Source of the DNA: Hyphomicrobium sp. MC1 | GTDB taxonomy: Bacteria; Pseudomonadota; Alphaproteobacteria; Rhizobiales; Hyphomicrobiaceae | DNA length: 64,000 nt | Direction: 5' to 3' | NCBI RefSeq assembly: GCF_000253295.1 | Contig: NC_015717.1 | Coordinates: 2,542,001 to 2,606,000 of the forward strand | Shown here: positions 49,086-58,600 of the stretch, in pieces | How positions within the stretch are numbered: position 1 is the stretch's first letter | Layout: each line of letters begins with the position of its first letter | Program-made: the position numbers and the translations under genes | Notes under the pieces: model-generated | Seen by the model: only the letters and a program-made list of their open reading frames with translations | The model's database searches: none | Told to the model about the DNA's origin: nothing

Positions 49086-51269
49086 TTAGCTGCGCGCCGT
49101 CCCGTCCGCGAGGGACTTGCGGTAGTAGTCCGCCATGCCGCCCGATGCGTACTGCAAACAATTGGCGATAGCGACGTGTATCCGATCTCCATCACCGTCG
49201 CTTTTTGCGGACAGAAAAGCTGCGTGCGCCGTTTCCCAGCGACGAAAATCTTCTGAACGTGCAAACGCTTCGTCGCCGAGCAACGCAAAGATGATTTCGG
49301 GCCGGTCCTTGCCGCGCGGCGTTACGGCGCCGAGTTCAAGCAACGCAAATTGTGGCGCTTCGGCTGCCGTCCGCTCGCCGACGATGATACCGGCTGCATA
49401 TGTCTTCGTAGCTTTTTCGAACCGGGCAGCAACGTTCACGACATCGCCCAAAACGGAATAGTCGAAGCGCTGCGGCGAGCCGACGTTCCCGACGACGCAT
49501 TCGCCCGTGTTCAGGCCGATACCGATGCGAACCGGGACGAAGGGTTGGCCGCCGACCAGGCATTCGGCTTCCAACGCTGCATTTAAGCGCGCCAGAGCAT
49601 CCAGCATCGCTAACGCCGTGCGGCAGGCATTGGCAGCGTGCGCGGGATCGGGCAACGGTGCATTCCAAAAGGCCATGACGGCATCGCCCATGAATTTGTC
49701 GATGGTGCCGTTGTGCTTCAGGATTTCGTCCGTCAGCGGCGTAAAGAGTCGATTGACGAACCGGATCAATTCCTCCGCGCGCATGCCTTCCGATATTTTC
49801 GAGAAGCCGCGCACGTCGGCAAAAAGCAGCGTCACCTTACGCGTCTCGCCGCCGAGCTTCAGCTTGTCGCGGTTGCGCGCCAGTTCCTCGACCAGCGGTG
49901 CTGCAACGTAGTGTCCGAATGCGGATCGAATCTCGGCGCGCTGCATCTCCGATTTGAGATAACTCGTCAACGAGACACCGAGATAGAGCAACGCAACTGA
50001 GAGAGACGGATAGACGGGGTCGAACAGCATGCCCATGTACGCATAATCGAACCACGATATAGCGACGATCAGCGCGATCGCACTTGCGCCGACGATGGCG
50101 GCGACAAGCGCGCCGGAGCGTTCGATCAGCCATGCGACGAAGCCGCCGACAAGCAGGATGAATGCGATCTCAGCGCCGGTCGCGTAAGCCGGCCGCACGA
50201 GGTGATCACCTGACAGAATTTGTTCCAAAGCTTGGGCATGGATTTCGACGCCCGGAACGGCAACGTCGAGCGGTGTGGCGCGCAAATCGAGCAGGCCTGT
50301 CGCCGTTGCGCCGATGATGACGTAGCGGCCTTTCACGTCCGCCGGATCGAATGTGCCGTCCAAGATCTTGAGAGCCGAAATCTCGCGGCGCGGATCGCTG
50401 CGCGAGAATTTCAGCCAAAGCTCGCCGCGTCCGTCGGTCGGCAGAACGGCCTGGCCGACGCGAATGCTGTCGATCCCGGTCTGCTGTCCGAAGGCCAGCA
50501 CGCCACTGCCTCCCGACGACTTGATGAAAATCGTCGATTGGCCGGTGCCGACGCGAAAGGCTTCCAGCGCCAGCGATGGGTAAAGCGCGCCGGAGATCGA
50601 AACGAGCAACGGAATGCGGCGCACGACCTGATCGCTGGACGGCAGCCAGTTGACGGCGCCAATCCCGCGTGCAGCTTTCGTCAGCTCTGGTCGGTTCTCA
50701 ACCCCGCCGGAGAAGGCGTGAACGAAAGCCGCCGGATCATCGCCCGCGAACGATATTGCACCGGGGTAGCGGCCGATCCCCTGCTTCCGCGCGCGGCCGT
50801 TGTCACCAGCGATGCCGAGCACGACGGGCGCCGGTGCGATGGCCTTGGCGAGAATTTCATCGTTCGAAGGCAGGTCTGCCAGTTCGGACGCGAGTCCCGT
50901 CGCCCGCGGATTGCTTGCCAGGGCTTCAGCAATCACGTCGGGCGACAGCCGGTCGGGCTCGGCGAGGACCATGTCGAACGTGATCGAGGCAGCTCCAGCG
51001 GCGGCAAGCTTCGTGACAATGGCGGCGAGCCGATCGCGCGGCCAGGGCCATTGTCCGATGCGCGCGAGAGACGCTTCGTCGATCGCGACGATCCGAACCG
51101 GAAAAGATGTATCCAGGGTACGCGGGGCGCTACGAAGGTAGGTATCGAAGACCGACAACCGGAGCCGCGCGACCGGCTCGGGGTCGGCGATGCGAATCGC
51201 GACGCAAGCGGTTAACAGGATCGCGGCGATGACCAGAGCGAGCGGAAGGCGATTCGATCCGGCAGTCAT
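49086..51269 (-). CDS. CHASE2 sensor adenylate/guanylate cyclase
   Basis: A 727 aa membrane protein with a first helix near residues 7-22, an extracytoplasmic CHASE2 domain (about 35-325, with FPVRIVAIDEASLARIGQWPWPRD), three further helices (about 330-400) and a class III cyclase domain. The metal-binding aspartates are D485 in FADVRGFS and D529 in FMGDAVMAFWNAP. The NVGSPQRFDYSVLGDVVNVAARFE segment completes the active site. It makes cAMP (or cGMP) in response to an external signal. GGAG lies directly before ATG 51269; GTG 51293 is also in frame. The FecR gene faces it. Confidence 0.92.
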   Translation of the reverse strand: MTAGSNRLPLALVIAAILLTACVAIRIADPEPVARLRLSVFDTYLRSAPRTLDTSFPVRIVAIDEASLARIGQWPWPRDRLAAIVTKLAAAGAASITFDMVLAEPDRLSPDVIAEALASNPRATGLASELADLPSNDEILAKAIAPAPVVLGIAGDNGRARKQGIGRYPGAISFAGDDPAAFVHAFSGGVENRPELTKAARGIGAVNWLPSSDQVVRRIPLLVSISGALYPSLALEAFRVGTGQSTIFIKSSGGSGVLAFGQQTGIDSIRVGQAVLPTDGRGELWLKFSRSDPRREISALKILDGTFDPADVKGRYVIIGATATGLLDLRATPLDVAVPGVEIHAQALEQILSGDHLVRPAYATGAEIAFILLVGGFVAWLIERSGALVAAIVGASAIALIVAISWFDYAYMGMLFDPVYPSLSVALLYLGVSLTSYLKSEMQRAEIRSAFGHYVAAPLVEELARNRDKLKLGGETRKVTLLFADVRGFSKISEGMRAEELIRFVNRLFTPLTDEILKHNGTIDKFMGDAVMAFWNAPLPDPAHAANACRTALAMLDALARLNAALEAECLVGGQPFVPVRIGIGLNTGECVVGNVGSPQRFDYSVLGDVVNVAARFEKATKTYAAGIIVGERTAAEAPQFALLELGAVTPRGKDRPEIIFALLGDEAFARSEDFRRWETAHAAFLSAKSDGDGDRIHVAIANCLQYASGGMADYYRKSLADGTARS

Positions 51270-51483
51270 GCTCCGATCCAGGTTTTGCCCCACGGCAAAA
51301 GCCGCGGCATGGTCCTCAGCTTAACGCATTCATCCGGCGTGGAACTTTGGTCGGCGCGTGCGGTATTAGGACGGAAAGACATGTGCACAAGATACGCGAA
51401 CTCTCCTAAGCCAAGCGGGTGACTGAACGTTCATTTTTTGGGCTTGCTCACGCCCATATTCCGAATAGTCTTAAAACTATCAC

Positions 51484-51506
51484 AAATCCGCATACGGCGG
51501 ATTTTT
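51484..51506 (+). terminator. Terminator-like hairpin just before the sugar dehydrogenase start
   Basis: AAATCCGC (51484-51491) and GCGGATTT (51497-51504) form a perfect 8 bp stem followed by extra T residues, 4 bp before GTG 51511. It could be a leader attenuator or hide the translation start. Confidence 0.5.
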
Positions 51507-51510
51507 CATT

Positions 51511-52770
51511 GTGGGATGGGGCAAATTGGAAAATAGAACATTAGCCCTTGGAAGGCGCCTCGGAATTCACTCCGGTTTCGTAACAGCGTTGTTTGCAGCC
51601 CTCCTCCTGGGAACGCCGGACGTCAGCCGGGCGGAGATTGGTTCGGACGAGCCGCGGGTCGACGCCCTGCAGCCGCCGGAAGATCCGCGCGACGTCGCGG
51701 ATAAGGATTTTCCCTATGAGTTACGCAAGGTTGCCGACAAGCTCGAAAGCCCTTGGTCGATGGCCTTCCTGCCCGACGGCCGCATGCTCGTCACCGAGCG
51801 GCCAGGCCGGTTACGCGTCGTCATCGGCGATCAATTACAGTCGCAGCCGATTTCCGGCGTACCGACAGTTCTGTGCTGCAGCCATTCGGGATTGCTCGAC
51901 GTTTTGGTCGATCCCGATTTCTCCGACAATCACCGTCTATTCCTGACCTATATGCACGGGACTGCGGAAGCCGGCACAATCCGTATTATGAGTGCCACAC
52001 TCAACGGCAATTCCCTTATCGACAATCGGGTTATTTTCGAAAGCCGGCCGGCTGCGAAGGGCCTCGATCAGATCGGCGGCCGCCTTGCGTTCGGTCCGGA
52101 CCATAAGCTCTATCTGACGATCGGCGATCGTTTCCAGATGGAGCGGGCGCAGAACCTGCTGGACGACGGCGGCAAGATCATCCGCATCAATGTCGACGGC
52201 TCGATCCCGGAGGACAATCCGTTCGTTGGACGCGCCGATGCACTACCGGAGATCTACAGCTACGGCCACCGCAACCCCCAGGGCATCATCGGCAATGTCG
52301 GCGACGGTCAGATCTGGGCGATCGAGCAAGGCCCGAAGGGCGGCGATGAACTCAACCTTATCAAATCCGGCGGCAATTACGGCTGGCCGCTCGTGACCTA
52401 CGGCACCAACTACGACGACACCATCATCTCGGATAAGACATCAGCTCCTGGGCTGATCGACCCTGTCCACTACTGGGTGCCTTCGGTCGCCGCCGCGAGC
52501 CTCGTTTCCTATTACGGGAATATCATGCCGGACGACTGGCGTGGCGACTTCCTGATTGGCTCGCTTGCGGGCGAATGCCTAATCCGGCTGCACATCGACT
52601 CCGGCCGCGTCGTGAAAGAAGAGCGCTACCTGCATCACACGATGGGGCGCATCCGCGACGTCGCAATCGGGCCCGATGGCTATATCTACCTGCTGCAGGA
52701 TAGCAGCGAGGCGGCCCTTTTCCGGCTCGAGCCAACCACCGATCTGCTCGCCAGGATGAAGCCGCAGTAA
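51511..52770 (+). CDS. Secreted PQQ-dependent aldose sugar dehydrogenase-like protein
   Basis: A 419 aa propeller protein of the soluble glucose dehydrogenase/YliI family, which oxidises aldoses with PQQ in the periplasm. A signal segment (FVTALFAALLLGTPDVSRA) precedes the mature part. Family segments include WSMAFLPDGRMLVTERPGRLRVV, IGGRLAFGPDHKLYLTIGDR, EIYSYGHRNPQGI and KGGDELNLIKSGGNYGWPLVTYGTNYD. The start is uncertain: GTG 51511 lies beside a hairpin and has no good ribosome site, and TTG 51526 follows GGATGGGG. No cytochrome domain is fused, unlike the protein at 44536-46299. It ends at a perfect terminator. Confidence 0.87.
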   Translation: MGWGKLENRTLALGRRLGIHSGFVTALFAALLLGTPDVSRAEIGSDEPRVDALQPPEDPRDVADKDFPYELRKVADKLESPWSMAFLPDGRMLVTERPGRLRVVIGDQLQSQPISGVPTVLCCSHSGLLDVLVDPDFSDNHRLFLTYMHGTAEAGTIRIMSATLNGNSLIDNRVIFESRPAAKGLDQIGGRLAFGPDHKLYLTIGDRFQMERAQNLLDDGGKIIRINVDGSIPEDNPFVGRADALPEIYSYGHRNPQGIIGNVGDGQIWAIEQGPKGGDELNLIKSGGNYGWPLVTYGTNYDDTIISDKTSAPGLIDPVHYWVPSVAAASLVSYYGNIMPDDWRGDFLIGSLAGECLIRLHIDSGRVVKEERYLHHTMGRIRDVAIGPDGYIYLLQDSSEAALFRLEPTTDLLARMKPQ

Positions 52771-52809
52771 GACTGCGCCGCGGCACGCTGTCAGATGTCA
52801 AGAAATCGT

Positions 52810-52841
52810 ACGGGCCGGATCAAACGATCCGGCCCGTTTCT
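52810..52841 (+). terminator. Rho-independent terminator
   Basis: ACGGGCCGGATC (52810-52821) and GATCCGGCCCGT (52826-52837) form a perfect 12 bp stem with loop AAAC, followed by TTCTGTT, 40 bp after the dehydrogenase stop. Confidence 0.85.
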
Positions 52842-52886
52842 GTTACACCCGCTCAGCCAAAACGACTACGACAAGGAGTGTTGACG

Positions 52887-53654
52887 ATGGCAGACCGGCT
52901 CAAAGGCAAGATCGCGATCATCTCAGGCGGCTCGACGGGAATGGGCGGGGCGTCGTCGCTGCTGTTCGCGGCCGAAGGCGCCACGGTCGGCGTTATCGAC
53001 CGGAGGGAGGAAGAAGGACGAGCCATCGTCGATCAGATCAACAACGCCGGGGGCAAGGCGGTATTCGCGGCTGCGGACGTCGCGGATGAAGGCCAGGTCA
53101 ACGACGCCGTCGCCAAGGTGACGTCGGCCATTGGGCAGGCGAACGTGCTGTTCAATCACGCGGGCACGATCATCATCAAGCCGTTCCTCGAAATGACGCT
53201 GAAGGAATGGGAATGGCTGATGGGCATCAACGTCACGAGCATGTTCCTCATGACGAAGGCTGTCCTGCCGGGCATGATCGAAATGGGCGGCGGCTCCATC
53301 GTGTGCACATCGTCGATTTCGGCGATCGCGGCGACGCCGCTGGAGACGGCTTACAATACGTCGAAAGCTGCCTGCCACATGTTCGCGCGGTCGATTGCGG
53401 TCGAATATCGCGACAAGGGCATTCGCTGCAACGCTGTTGCACCGGGCTTCGTCGCGACGCCACACGGACTGCGCGAAGTGGCGGAGCTGCAAAAGCTCGG
53501 CGTTGACGCATCAGAGGAAGCGCTCGCCGTGCAGCAGGGCCGTCTTTGCAAGCCGGAAGAAGTCGCCAACGCAGCTCTCTTCCTTGCCAGCGACGAAGCG
53601 AGCTTCGTCAACGGCGCGTCTATCTTCGTCGATAACTGCTTTACGGCGGTGTGA
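52887..53654 (+). CDS. SDR family NAD(P) oxidoreductase
   Basis: A 255 aa classical short-chain dehydrogenase. The coenzyme loop is SGGSTGMGGAS, the NNAG position reads NHAGT, the catalytic Ser lies in TSSISAIA and the Tyr/Lys pair in AYNTSKAA. AAGGAG lies eight bases before ATG 52887. It resembles glucose/3-oxoacyl reductase-type SDRs of uncertain substrate. It follows the sugar dehydrogenase terminator and is transcribed alone. Confidence 0.9.
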   Translation: MADRLKGKIAIISGGSTGMGGASSLLFAAEGATVGVIDRREEEGRAIVDQINNAGGKAVFAAADVADEGQVNDAVAKVTSAIGQANVLFNHAGTIIIKPFLEMTLKEWEWLMGINVTSMFLMTKAVLPGMIEMGGGSIVCTSSISAIAATPLETAYNTSKAACHMFARSIAVEYRDKGIRCNAVAPGFVATPHGLREVAELQKLGVDASEEALAVQQGRLCKPEEVANAALFLASDEASFVNGASIFVDNCFTAV

Positions 53655-53661
53655 AGTTTTT

Positions 53662-53706
53662 CCTAGGCGTTGGCGGTCCTGCAATGCGGGGGCGCCAACG
53701 CTGAGG
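53662..53706 (+). terminator. Hairpin after the SDR gene
   Basis: GCGTTGGCG (53667-53675) and CGCCAACGC (53693-53701) form a 9 bp stem, extended imperfectly by outer CCT/AGG, starting 8 bp after the stop. There is no T-run. Confidence 0.5.
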
Positions 53707-53974
53707 ACTTAACGGGAAGACCGCACGGAGGAACGATCCCCTTTTGCATCGTCTTGCCGATGTGACCGCCTCGGATAAAGGTCGTCACACGCGATCTTGA
53801 GGCTTCAATAGATTTTCAATCTTCGTTGGAACCGCACCAAAATTGTCGCGGCCATATATAATACTTTTTTCGTAGACAATATGGCTCGATCTCTTAACAT
53901 TCGGTCTAGGCTGGCTCGCCTTGAGAGGTGATGTGTGCCTGGGGAAGCATCGACGCCGGGGGGCTCGAGGGGAA

Positions 53975-56302
53975 ATGCGCGTGTCTGTTGCCGCCGTTTT
54001 GGCGGGCGAAGTTTTGTTGTCTGCATCCACGGCAGGTGCTCAACAAGCGAACCAAATTGTTTCACCCGAACCGGCGCCTCCGTCAGCCAGTTCGACGACC
54101 GCTCCAGCAGCCACTACGCTGCCAGAGGTCACGGTCGAAGCCAAGCCTGTAGAGAAACAACCGCAGCCGAAAAAGCATACGGCAAAGCCGACGAAAAAAA
54201 CTGCGGCTGCCGCACCGAAAAACCCGGCCACAGAGCCGCTTCCCTCGGTTCCGGGAACGGCGATCATCGATAATTTGCCTCCCGCGTATGCCGGCGGTCA
54301 GGTGGCGAGCGGCGCGCAACTGGGCATTCTCGGCAACCGGGATGTCATGGACGCGCCTTTCAGCGTAACCAGCTATACTGAAGATTATCTGCGCGATCAG
54401 CAGGCCTCGACCCTTGCAGATGTGGTCGACACCGATCCCTCAGTGCGAATCAACAACCACGGACGGGGAAGCAACAATGGTGGCGGCGACGTCTTTACCA
54501 TTCGCGGCTTTACCGTTCCGAACAGCGACACATCTTTCAATGGTTTGTACGGCGTCCTGCCGGTTGGAACCATCTCTCTATCGGGCGTGGAGCGGGTCGA
54601 AATATTCAAGGGCCCAAATGCCATGCTCAACGGCATGTCACCGAGCGGCGGCGTTGGCGGTACCATTAATATTGTCCCGAAGCGTGCGGGCGATGAACCG
54701 CTCACGCGCCTGACAACCGGCTTTGAGAGTTCGGGATCGGGGAGCGCAGAATTGGACGTCGGACGGCGGTACGGCACTGGCAAAGAATTCGGGGTGCGCT
54801 TCAACGGTCTCTATCAGAATGGCGATACCGCAGTTGACGATCAGACGAACGAAGTCCAATCGGCGACGCTCGGCTTGGATTTCCGCGGCAGCGCCGTGCG
54901 CCTTTCAGCAGATCTTGGATACCAGAAAGATCGCACCGACGTTCCAAGCAGTTGGGGTGGCGGCCTAAGAATTGGTGGCGGCGTCACGCATATTCCGGAC
55001 GCCCCCAATGCCAGCAACCGAACGGCGCAGCTCTGGGAATATATCGACAATGAGGATCTCTACGGCGTCGTCCGTGGTGAGGTCGACGTCACGCGGGACA
55101 TTACCGTCTATGCCGCCGCAGGCGGGCGAACCAACGACCAAGCCGATCTGCGCACCAGTTCCAGGCTCAACGACAATTCCGGCTCGCTTCTGACGCAGAT
55201 TCTAAACTATCCGCAGTATTCAGACAGCGAGTCCTACCAGGGCGGCATCAAAGGCGTTCTGCGTTTCGGAAGCGTGCGGCACGAATGGAATATCGGCGCG
55301 ACACGACTGAGCAGCGAGGTCGGATACGGCCTGGACGTCCTGGGCGGCGGTCTCTCCGATCTCTATCACGTTGCGGAGATTCCAAAGCCGGATACATCGA
55401 GCCTTTCCGACGCTCGAAAGAACGCCAGCACCGATCTCACCTCCGTCGCCTTTGCCGACACGATGGTGTTCGCCGATGACCGGGTGTGGTTGACCTTGGG
55501 CGTTCGCCGCCAATACGTCGATCAAGACAATTACGATGTCACAAGCGGTGCGCGGACATCAACCTACGACGAATCCGCAACGACGCCATCCGTGGGTCTC
55601 GTGGTGAAGCCCTGGCACAACGTCTCGCTTTATGGAAACTATATCGAGGGTCTTACCCAAGGCATGACCGCGCCTGCGGGAACCGAAAATGCCGGAGAAG
55701 TCTTTCCCCCGACCAAGACGAGGCAAGCCGAGGCGGGCGTAAAGGTCGATTTCGGCAAGGTCACCGGGACCCTCGGCGTGTTTCGGATCGAACAGCCGAA
55801 CGCGATTACCATCCCCGGCTCGACGTCCGCATCGACCATTTACACGATCGATGGACAGCAACTTAACAAAGGCGTGGAATTCAACGTCTTTGGAGAACTG
55901 ACGCCGAGCATCCGCTTGCTTGGCGGCGTGACATATCTCGATCCGGAGCAGACAAAGACACAAGGCGGTCTAAACGACGGGAAAGACGCGATCGGCGTCG
56001 CGAACTGGAACGGTAACGTCGGGGTGGAATGGGATCCCTACTTCGCCAAGGGCGTAACGTTAAGTGCCAGGTCGGTCATTACCGGCACGCAATATGCCGA
56101 CGCGGCAAACAAGCTTGAGCTTCCCGCTTGGGCGAGGCTCGATCTCGGCGTCCGCTACAAGCTCGAAGACCGTCCAATCGAATTTCGCGCCAACGTCTAC
56201 AATGTGCTCGATACCAACTATTGGGAAACGGCAGATCCGTCGACGGGATTGCGCCTTGGCGCGCCGCGGACATTCATCCTCTCGATGTCGACGGAGTTCT
56301 AG
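53975..56302 (+). CDS. TonB-dependent siderophore-type outer membrane receptor
   Basis: A 775 aa receptor that imports an iron chelate or similar ligand across the outer membrane using TonB energy. The signal peptide (about residues 1-24, ending AGAQQ) is followed by a TonB-box-like LPEVTVEA and a Lys/Pro/Ala-rich linker (about 55-85). The plug domain contains DAPFSVTSYTEDYLRDQQASTLADVVDTDPSVR and RVEIFKGPNAMLNGMSPSGGVGGTINIVPKRA. A 22-strand barrel follows and ends in the typical aromatic residue (FILSMSTEF). GAGGGGAA precedes ATG 53975; the frame is open from 53921. No ferric reductase, ABC or sigma genes adjoin it, and no clear Fur or Irr box was seen upstream. Confidence 0.92.
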   Translation: MRVSVAAVLAGEVLLSASTAGAQQANQIVSPEPAPPSASSTTAPAATTLPEVTVEAKPVEKQPQPKKHTAKPTKKTAAAAPKNPATEPLPSVPGTAIIDNLPPAYAGGQVASGAQLGILGNRDVMDAPFSVTSYTEDYLRDQQASTLADVVDTDPSVRINNHGRGSNNGGGDVFTIRGFTVPNSDTSFNGLYGVLPVGTISLSGVERVEIFKGPNAMLNGMSPSGGVGGTINIVPKRAGDEPLTRLTTGFESSGSGSAELDVGRRYGTGKEFGVRFNGLYQNGDTAVDDQTNEVQSATLGLDFRGSAVRLSADLGYQKDRTDVPSSWGGGLRIGGGVTHIPDAPNASNRTAQLWEYIDNEDLYGVVRGEVDVTRDITVYAAAGGRTNDQADLRTSSRLNDNSGSLLTQILNYPQYSDSESYQGGIKGVLRFGSVRHEWNIGATRLSSEVGYGLDVLGGGLSDLYHVAEIPKPDTSSLSDARKNASTDLTSVAFADTMVFADDRVWLTLGVRRQYVDQDNYDVTSGARTSTYDESATTPSVGLVVKPWHNVSLYGNYIEGLTQGMTAPAGTENAGEVFPPTKTRQAEAGVKVDFGKVTGTLGVFRIEQPNAITIPGSTSASTIYTIDGQQLNKGVEFNVFGELTPSIRLLGGVTYLDPEQTKTQGGLNDGKDAIGVANWNGNVGVEWDPYFAKGVTLSARSVITGTQYADAANKLELPAWARLDLGVRYKLEDRPIEFRANVYNVLDTNYWETADPSTGLRLGAPRTFILSMSTEF

Positions 56303-56329
56303 CTTCGACAAAGCCGAAGATGTCAGCAA

Positions 56330-57106
56330 TTACTTGATCAGCTCGGGGCCTTTCTGGCCTTCGATCAGGAACTGAGATTCGTCCTTGAGGTTCACGCCCG
56401 TCAGGCCGCGACGGAAGGCTTCGCGCAGGAGCCATGCGGTCTTGAAGGCGCCTTCCTCATAGGATAGTCCGCGCTGGCGCACGTTCGAGATGCAGTTGCG
56501 GTCGGCGTCTTTGATGCCGACGCGCGGCGAGAAGGTGATGTAGACACCGAGGCTGTCGGGCGACGATAAGCCGGGACGCTCGCCGATCAGCACGAGCACG
56601 GCTTTGCCGCCGAGGATCTCTCCGGCTTCGTCGCCGAGCGCCACGCGCGCGTCATCGGCAAGCAAGATCGGCGACAGTTTCCAGCCGGCTTTGACGACAT
56701 GCGGCAGGAGGGCCGCCATATAGGGAATGGTATTGGCGGAAACTGCCATCGACGACAGCCCGTCGCCGACGAGGACGACGAGATCGGGCCGGCCATCCTC
56801 CATTTCGGCAGCGCGCATCAGCGCCTCGCGCGAGTGATCGGACAATTTGCGACCGAGGTCCGGGCGGCGGAGATATTCCGAACGGTCGTGCGTGGCGCTG
56901 CCGACGCGAAGCGTGGAAAGACCGAGATCGGCTAAGCCTTTTTCGATCGGCGTCCAGTCGATCGGTGTCGTCACGGCGTCGCGCGCCATGGCGTGAGACA
57001 ATGCGAAGTCCAAGACTTCGTGCGTCGGCATCGCCGAACCCGAGCGGCCGAGGCCGATGCGTGCGTCCGTGAACTGTTTGAGATTGGCCCAGGGATCCGC
57101 TGTCAT
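56330..57106 (-). CDS. eutC: Ethanolamine ammonia-lyase small subunit
   Basis: The light chain of adenosylcobalamin-dependent ethanolamine ammonia-lyase, which splits ethanolamine into acetaldehyde and ammonia. It is 258 aa, slightly shorter than the E. coli protein. Family segments are TDARIGLGRSGSAMPTHEVLDFALSHAMARDAV, LVGDGLSSMAVSANTIPYM, IGERPGLSSPDSLGVYITFSPRVGIKDADRNCISN and the C-terminal GLSYEEGAFKTAWLLREAFRRGLTGVNLKDE. Its ATG follows the eutB stop by one base, so the two are co-translated. No microcompartment (eutMN-type) genes are present. Confidence 0.96.
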   Translation of the reverse strand: MTADPWANLKQFTDARIGLGRSGSAMPTHEVLDFALSHAMARDAVTTPIDWTPIEKGLADLGLSTLRVGSATHDRSEYLRRPDLGRKLSDHSREALMRAAEMEDGRPDLVVLVGDGLSSMAVSANTIPYMAALLPHVVKAGWKLSPILLADDARVALGDEAGEILGGKAVLVLIGERPGLSSPDSLGVYITFSPRVGIKDADRNCISNVRQRGLSYEEGAFKTAWLLREAFRRGLTGVNLKDESQFLIEGQKGPELIK

Positions 57107-57107
57107 G

Positions 57108-58493
57108 TTACGCCGCCAATGCTTGAGCGTGGGTGAGAAGCGGATTGCCCGGACGATGCGGTGCGAGGTGACCTTTCGCATCGGTGACGCCGATCTTCGT
57201 CAGCCAGGCGTCGAACTCGGGCGCGCGTTTCAGGCCCAGCGCCTCGCGCACATAGAGCGCATCGTGGAATGAGGTCGACTGGTAGTTCAGCATGATGTCG
57301 TCGGCGCCCGGAATACCCATGATGAAGTTGACGCCGGCAGCGCCGAGCATCATCAGCAGGATGTCCATGTCGTCCTGATCGGCTTCGGCGTGGTTGGTGT
57401 AGCAGATATCGCAGCCCATCGGCAGGCCAAGCAGCTTGCCGCAGAAATGGTCCTCGAGGCCGGCGCGGATGATCTCCTTGCCATTGTAGAGATATTCCGG
57501 GCCGATGAAGCCGACGACGGTATTGACGAGCAGCGGCTTGAACTGACGCGCGACGGCGTAGGCGCGGGCCTCGAGCGTCTGCTGATCGCAGCCGTGATGC
57601 GCGTCGGCCGAGAGCGCCGATCCCTGCCCCGTCTCGAAATACATGCAGTTGTCGCCGACGGTGCCGCGCTTCAGGCTCAAAGCGGCTTCGCGGCCTTCCT
57701 GCAAATGCGAGAGCTTTACGCCGAAGCTATCGTTGACGCCCTGCGTGCCGCCGATCGACTGGAAGACGAGATCGACAGGCGCGCCCTTGGCGATGGCGTC
57801 GATCGTCGTCGTCACGTGTGTCAGCACGCAGCTCTGGGTCGGGATTTCGAAGCGGCGGATGACGTCGTCCATCATCACCAGAAGATCGGTGATGGCGCCG
57901 ATGTTGTCGCTCGCCGGATTGATGCCGATGACGGCATCACCGCAGCCGTACATCAAGCCGTCGACCATCGACGCGGCGATGCCTTTCTTGTCGTCGGTGG
58001 GATGGTTGGGTTGCAGACGCACGGACATGTGTCCGGGCAAACCAATCGTATCGCGGAACTTCGTGATGACGTGCGCCTTCTTGGCGCCGAGCACGAGGTC
58101 CTGGTTGCGCATGATCTTCGAGACGGCAGCGACCATTTCCGGCGTCAGGCCCGGCGCCAGCGCGGAGACCTTCTCCGGCGTCGCCTTCTCTGACAGCAGC
58201 CAATCGCGGAATTCGCCGACCGTCATATGAGAAACCGGCGCGAACGCCGCGCCATCATGTGTGTCGACGATGAGGCGCGTGACGTCATCGTCTTCGTAGG
58301 GAATGATGGTTTCGTTGAGGAACTGCTTCAGCGGCACGTCGGCGAGCGCCATCTTGGCGGCGACGTTCTCGGCGGCGGACTTTGCCGCGACACCCGCCAG
58401 CACGTCGCCAGAGCGCGGCGGCGTGGCTTTCGCCAACAGCTCTTTCAGGGATGAAAACGTGTAGGTCGTTCCGCCCGCGTGCACCCGATACAT
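57108..58493 (-). CDS. eutB: Ethanolamine ammonia-lyase large subunit
   Basis: The catalytic heavy chain of ethanolamine ammonia-lyase, a TIM barrel that binds adenosylcobalamin with EutC. It is 461 aa from ATG 58493, which has GGGAG seven bases upstream; the frame is open to 58541. Recognisable segments include IMRNQDLVLGAKKAHVITKFRDTIGLPGHMSVRLQPNHPTDD, GDAVIGINPASDN and ETGQGSALSADAHHGCDQQTLEARAYAVAR. It lies 107 bp after the TetR stop on the same strand, so it may be read from the TetR promoter. No cobalamin riboswitch is visible in that gap. Confidence 0.97.
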   Translation of the reverse strand: MYRVHAGGTTYTFSSLKELLAKATPPRSGDVLAGVAAKSAAENVAAKMALADVPLKQFLNETIIPYEDDDVTRLIVDTHDGAAFAPVSHMTVGEFRDWLLSEKATPEKVSALAPGLTPEMVAAVSKIMRNQDLVLGAKKAHVITKFRDTIGLPGHMSVRLQPNHPTDDKKGIAASMVDGLMYGCGDAVIGINPASDNIGAITDLLVMMDDVIRRFEIPTQSCVLTHVTTTIDAIAKGAPVDLVFQSIGGTQGVNDSFGVKLSHLQEGREAALSLKRGTVGDNCMYFETGQGSALSADAHHGCDQQTLEARAYAVARQFKPLLVNTVVGFIGPEYLYNGKEIIRAGLEDHFCGKLLGLPMGCDICYTNHAEADQDDMDILLMMLGAAGVNFIMGIPGADDIMLNYQSTSFHDALYVREALGLKRAPEFDAWLTKIGVTDAKGHLAPHRPGNPLLTHAQALAA

Positions 58494-58600
58494 GGCCGCT
58501 CTCCCAATCTCGCCGGTTGCTCGTTCAATAATGTCCTTCAATCAGCGGCTTGCAAGCATCAAATGGTGCCACCCGCCGCCCAATCAGGGAGCAGCTTCGC

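Noticed and set aside
58494..58600. Cobalamin riboswitch before eutB
   Set aside because: Only 107 bp separate the TetR stop from eutB, and no B12-box-like conserved sequence was recognised.
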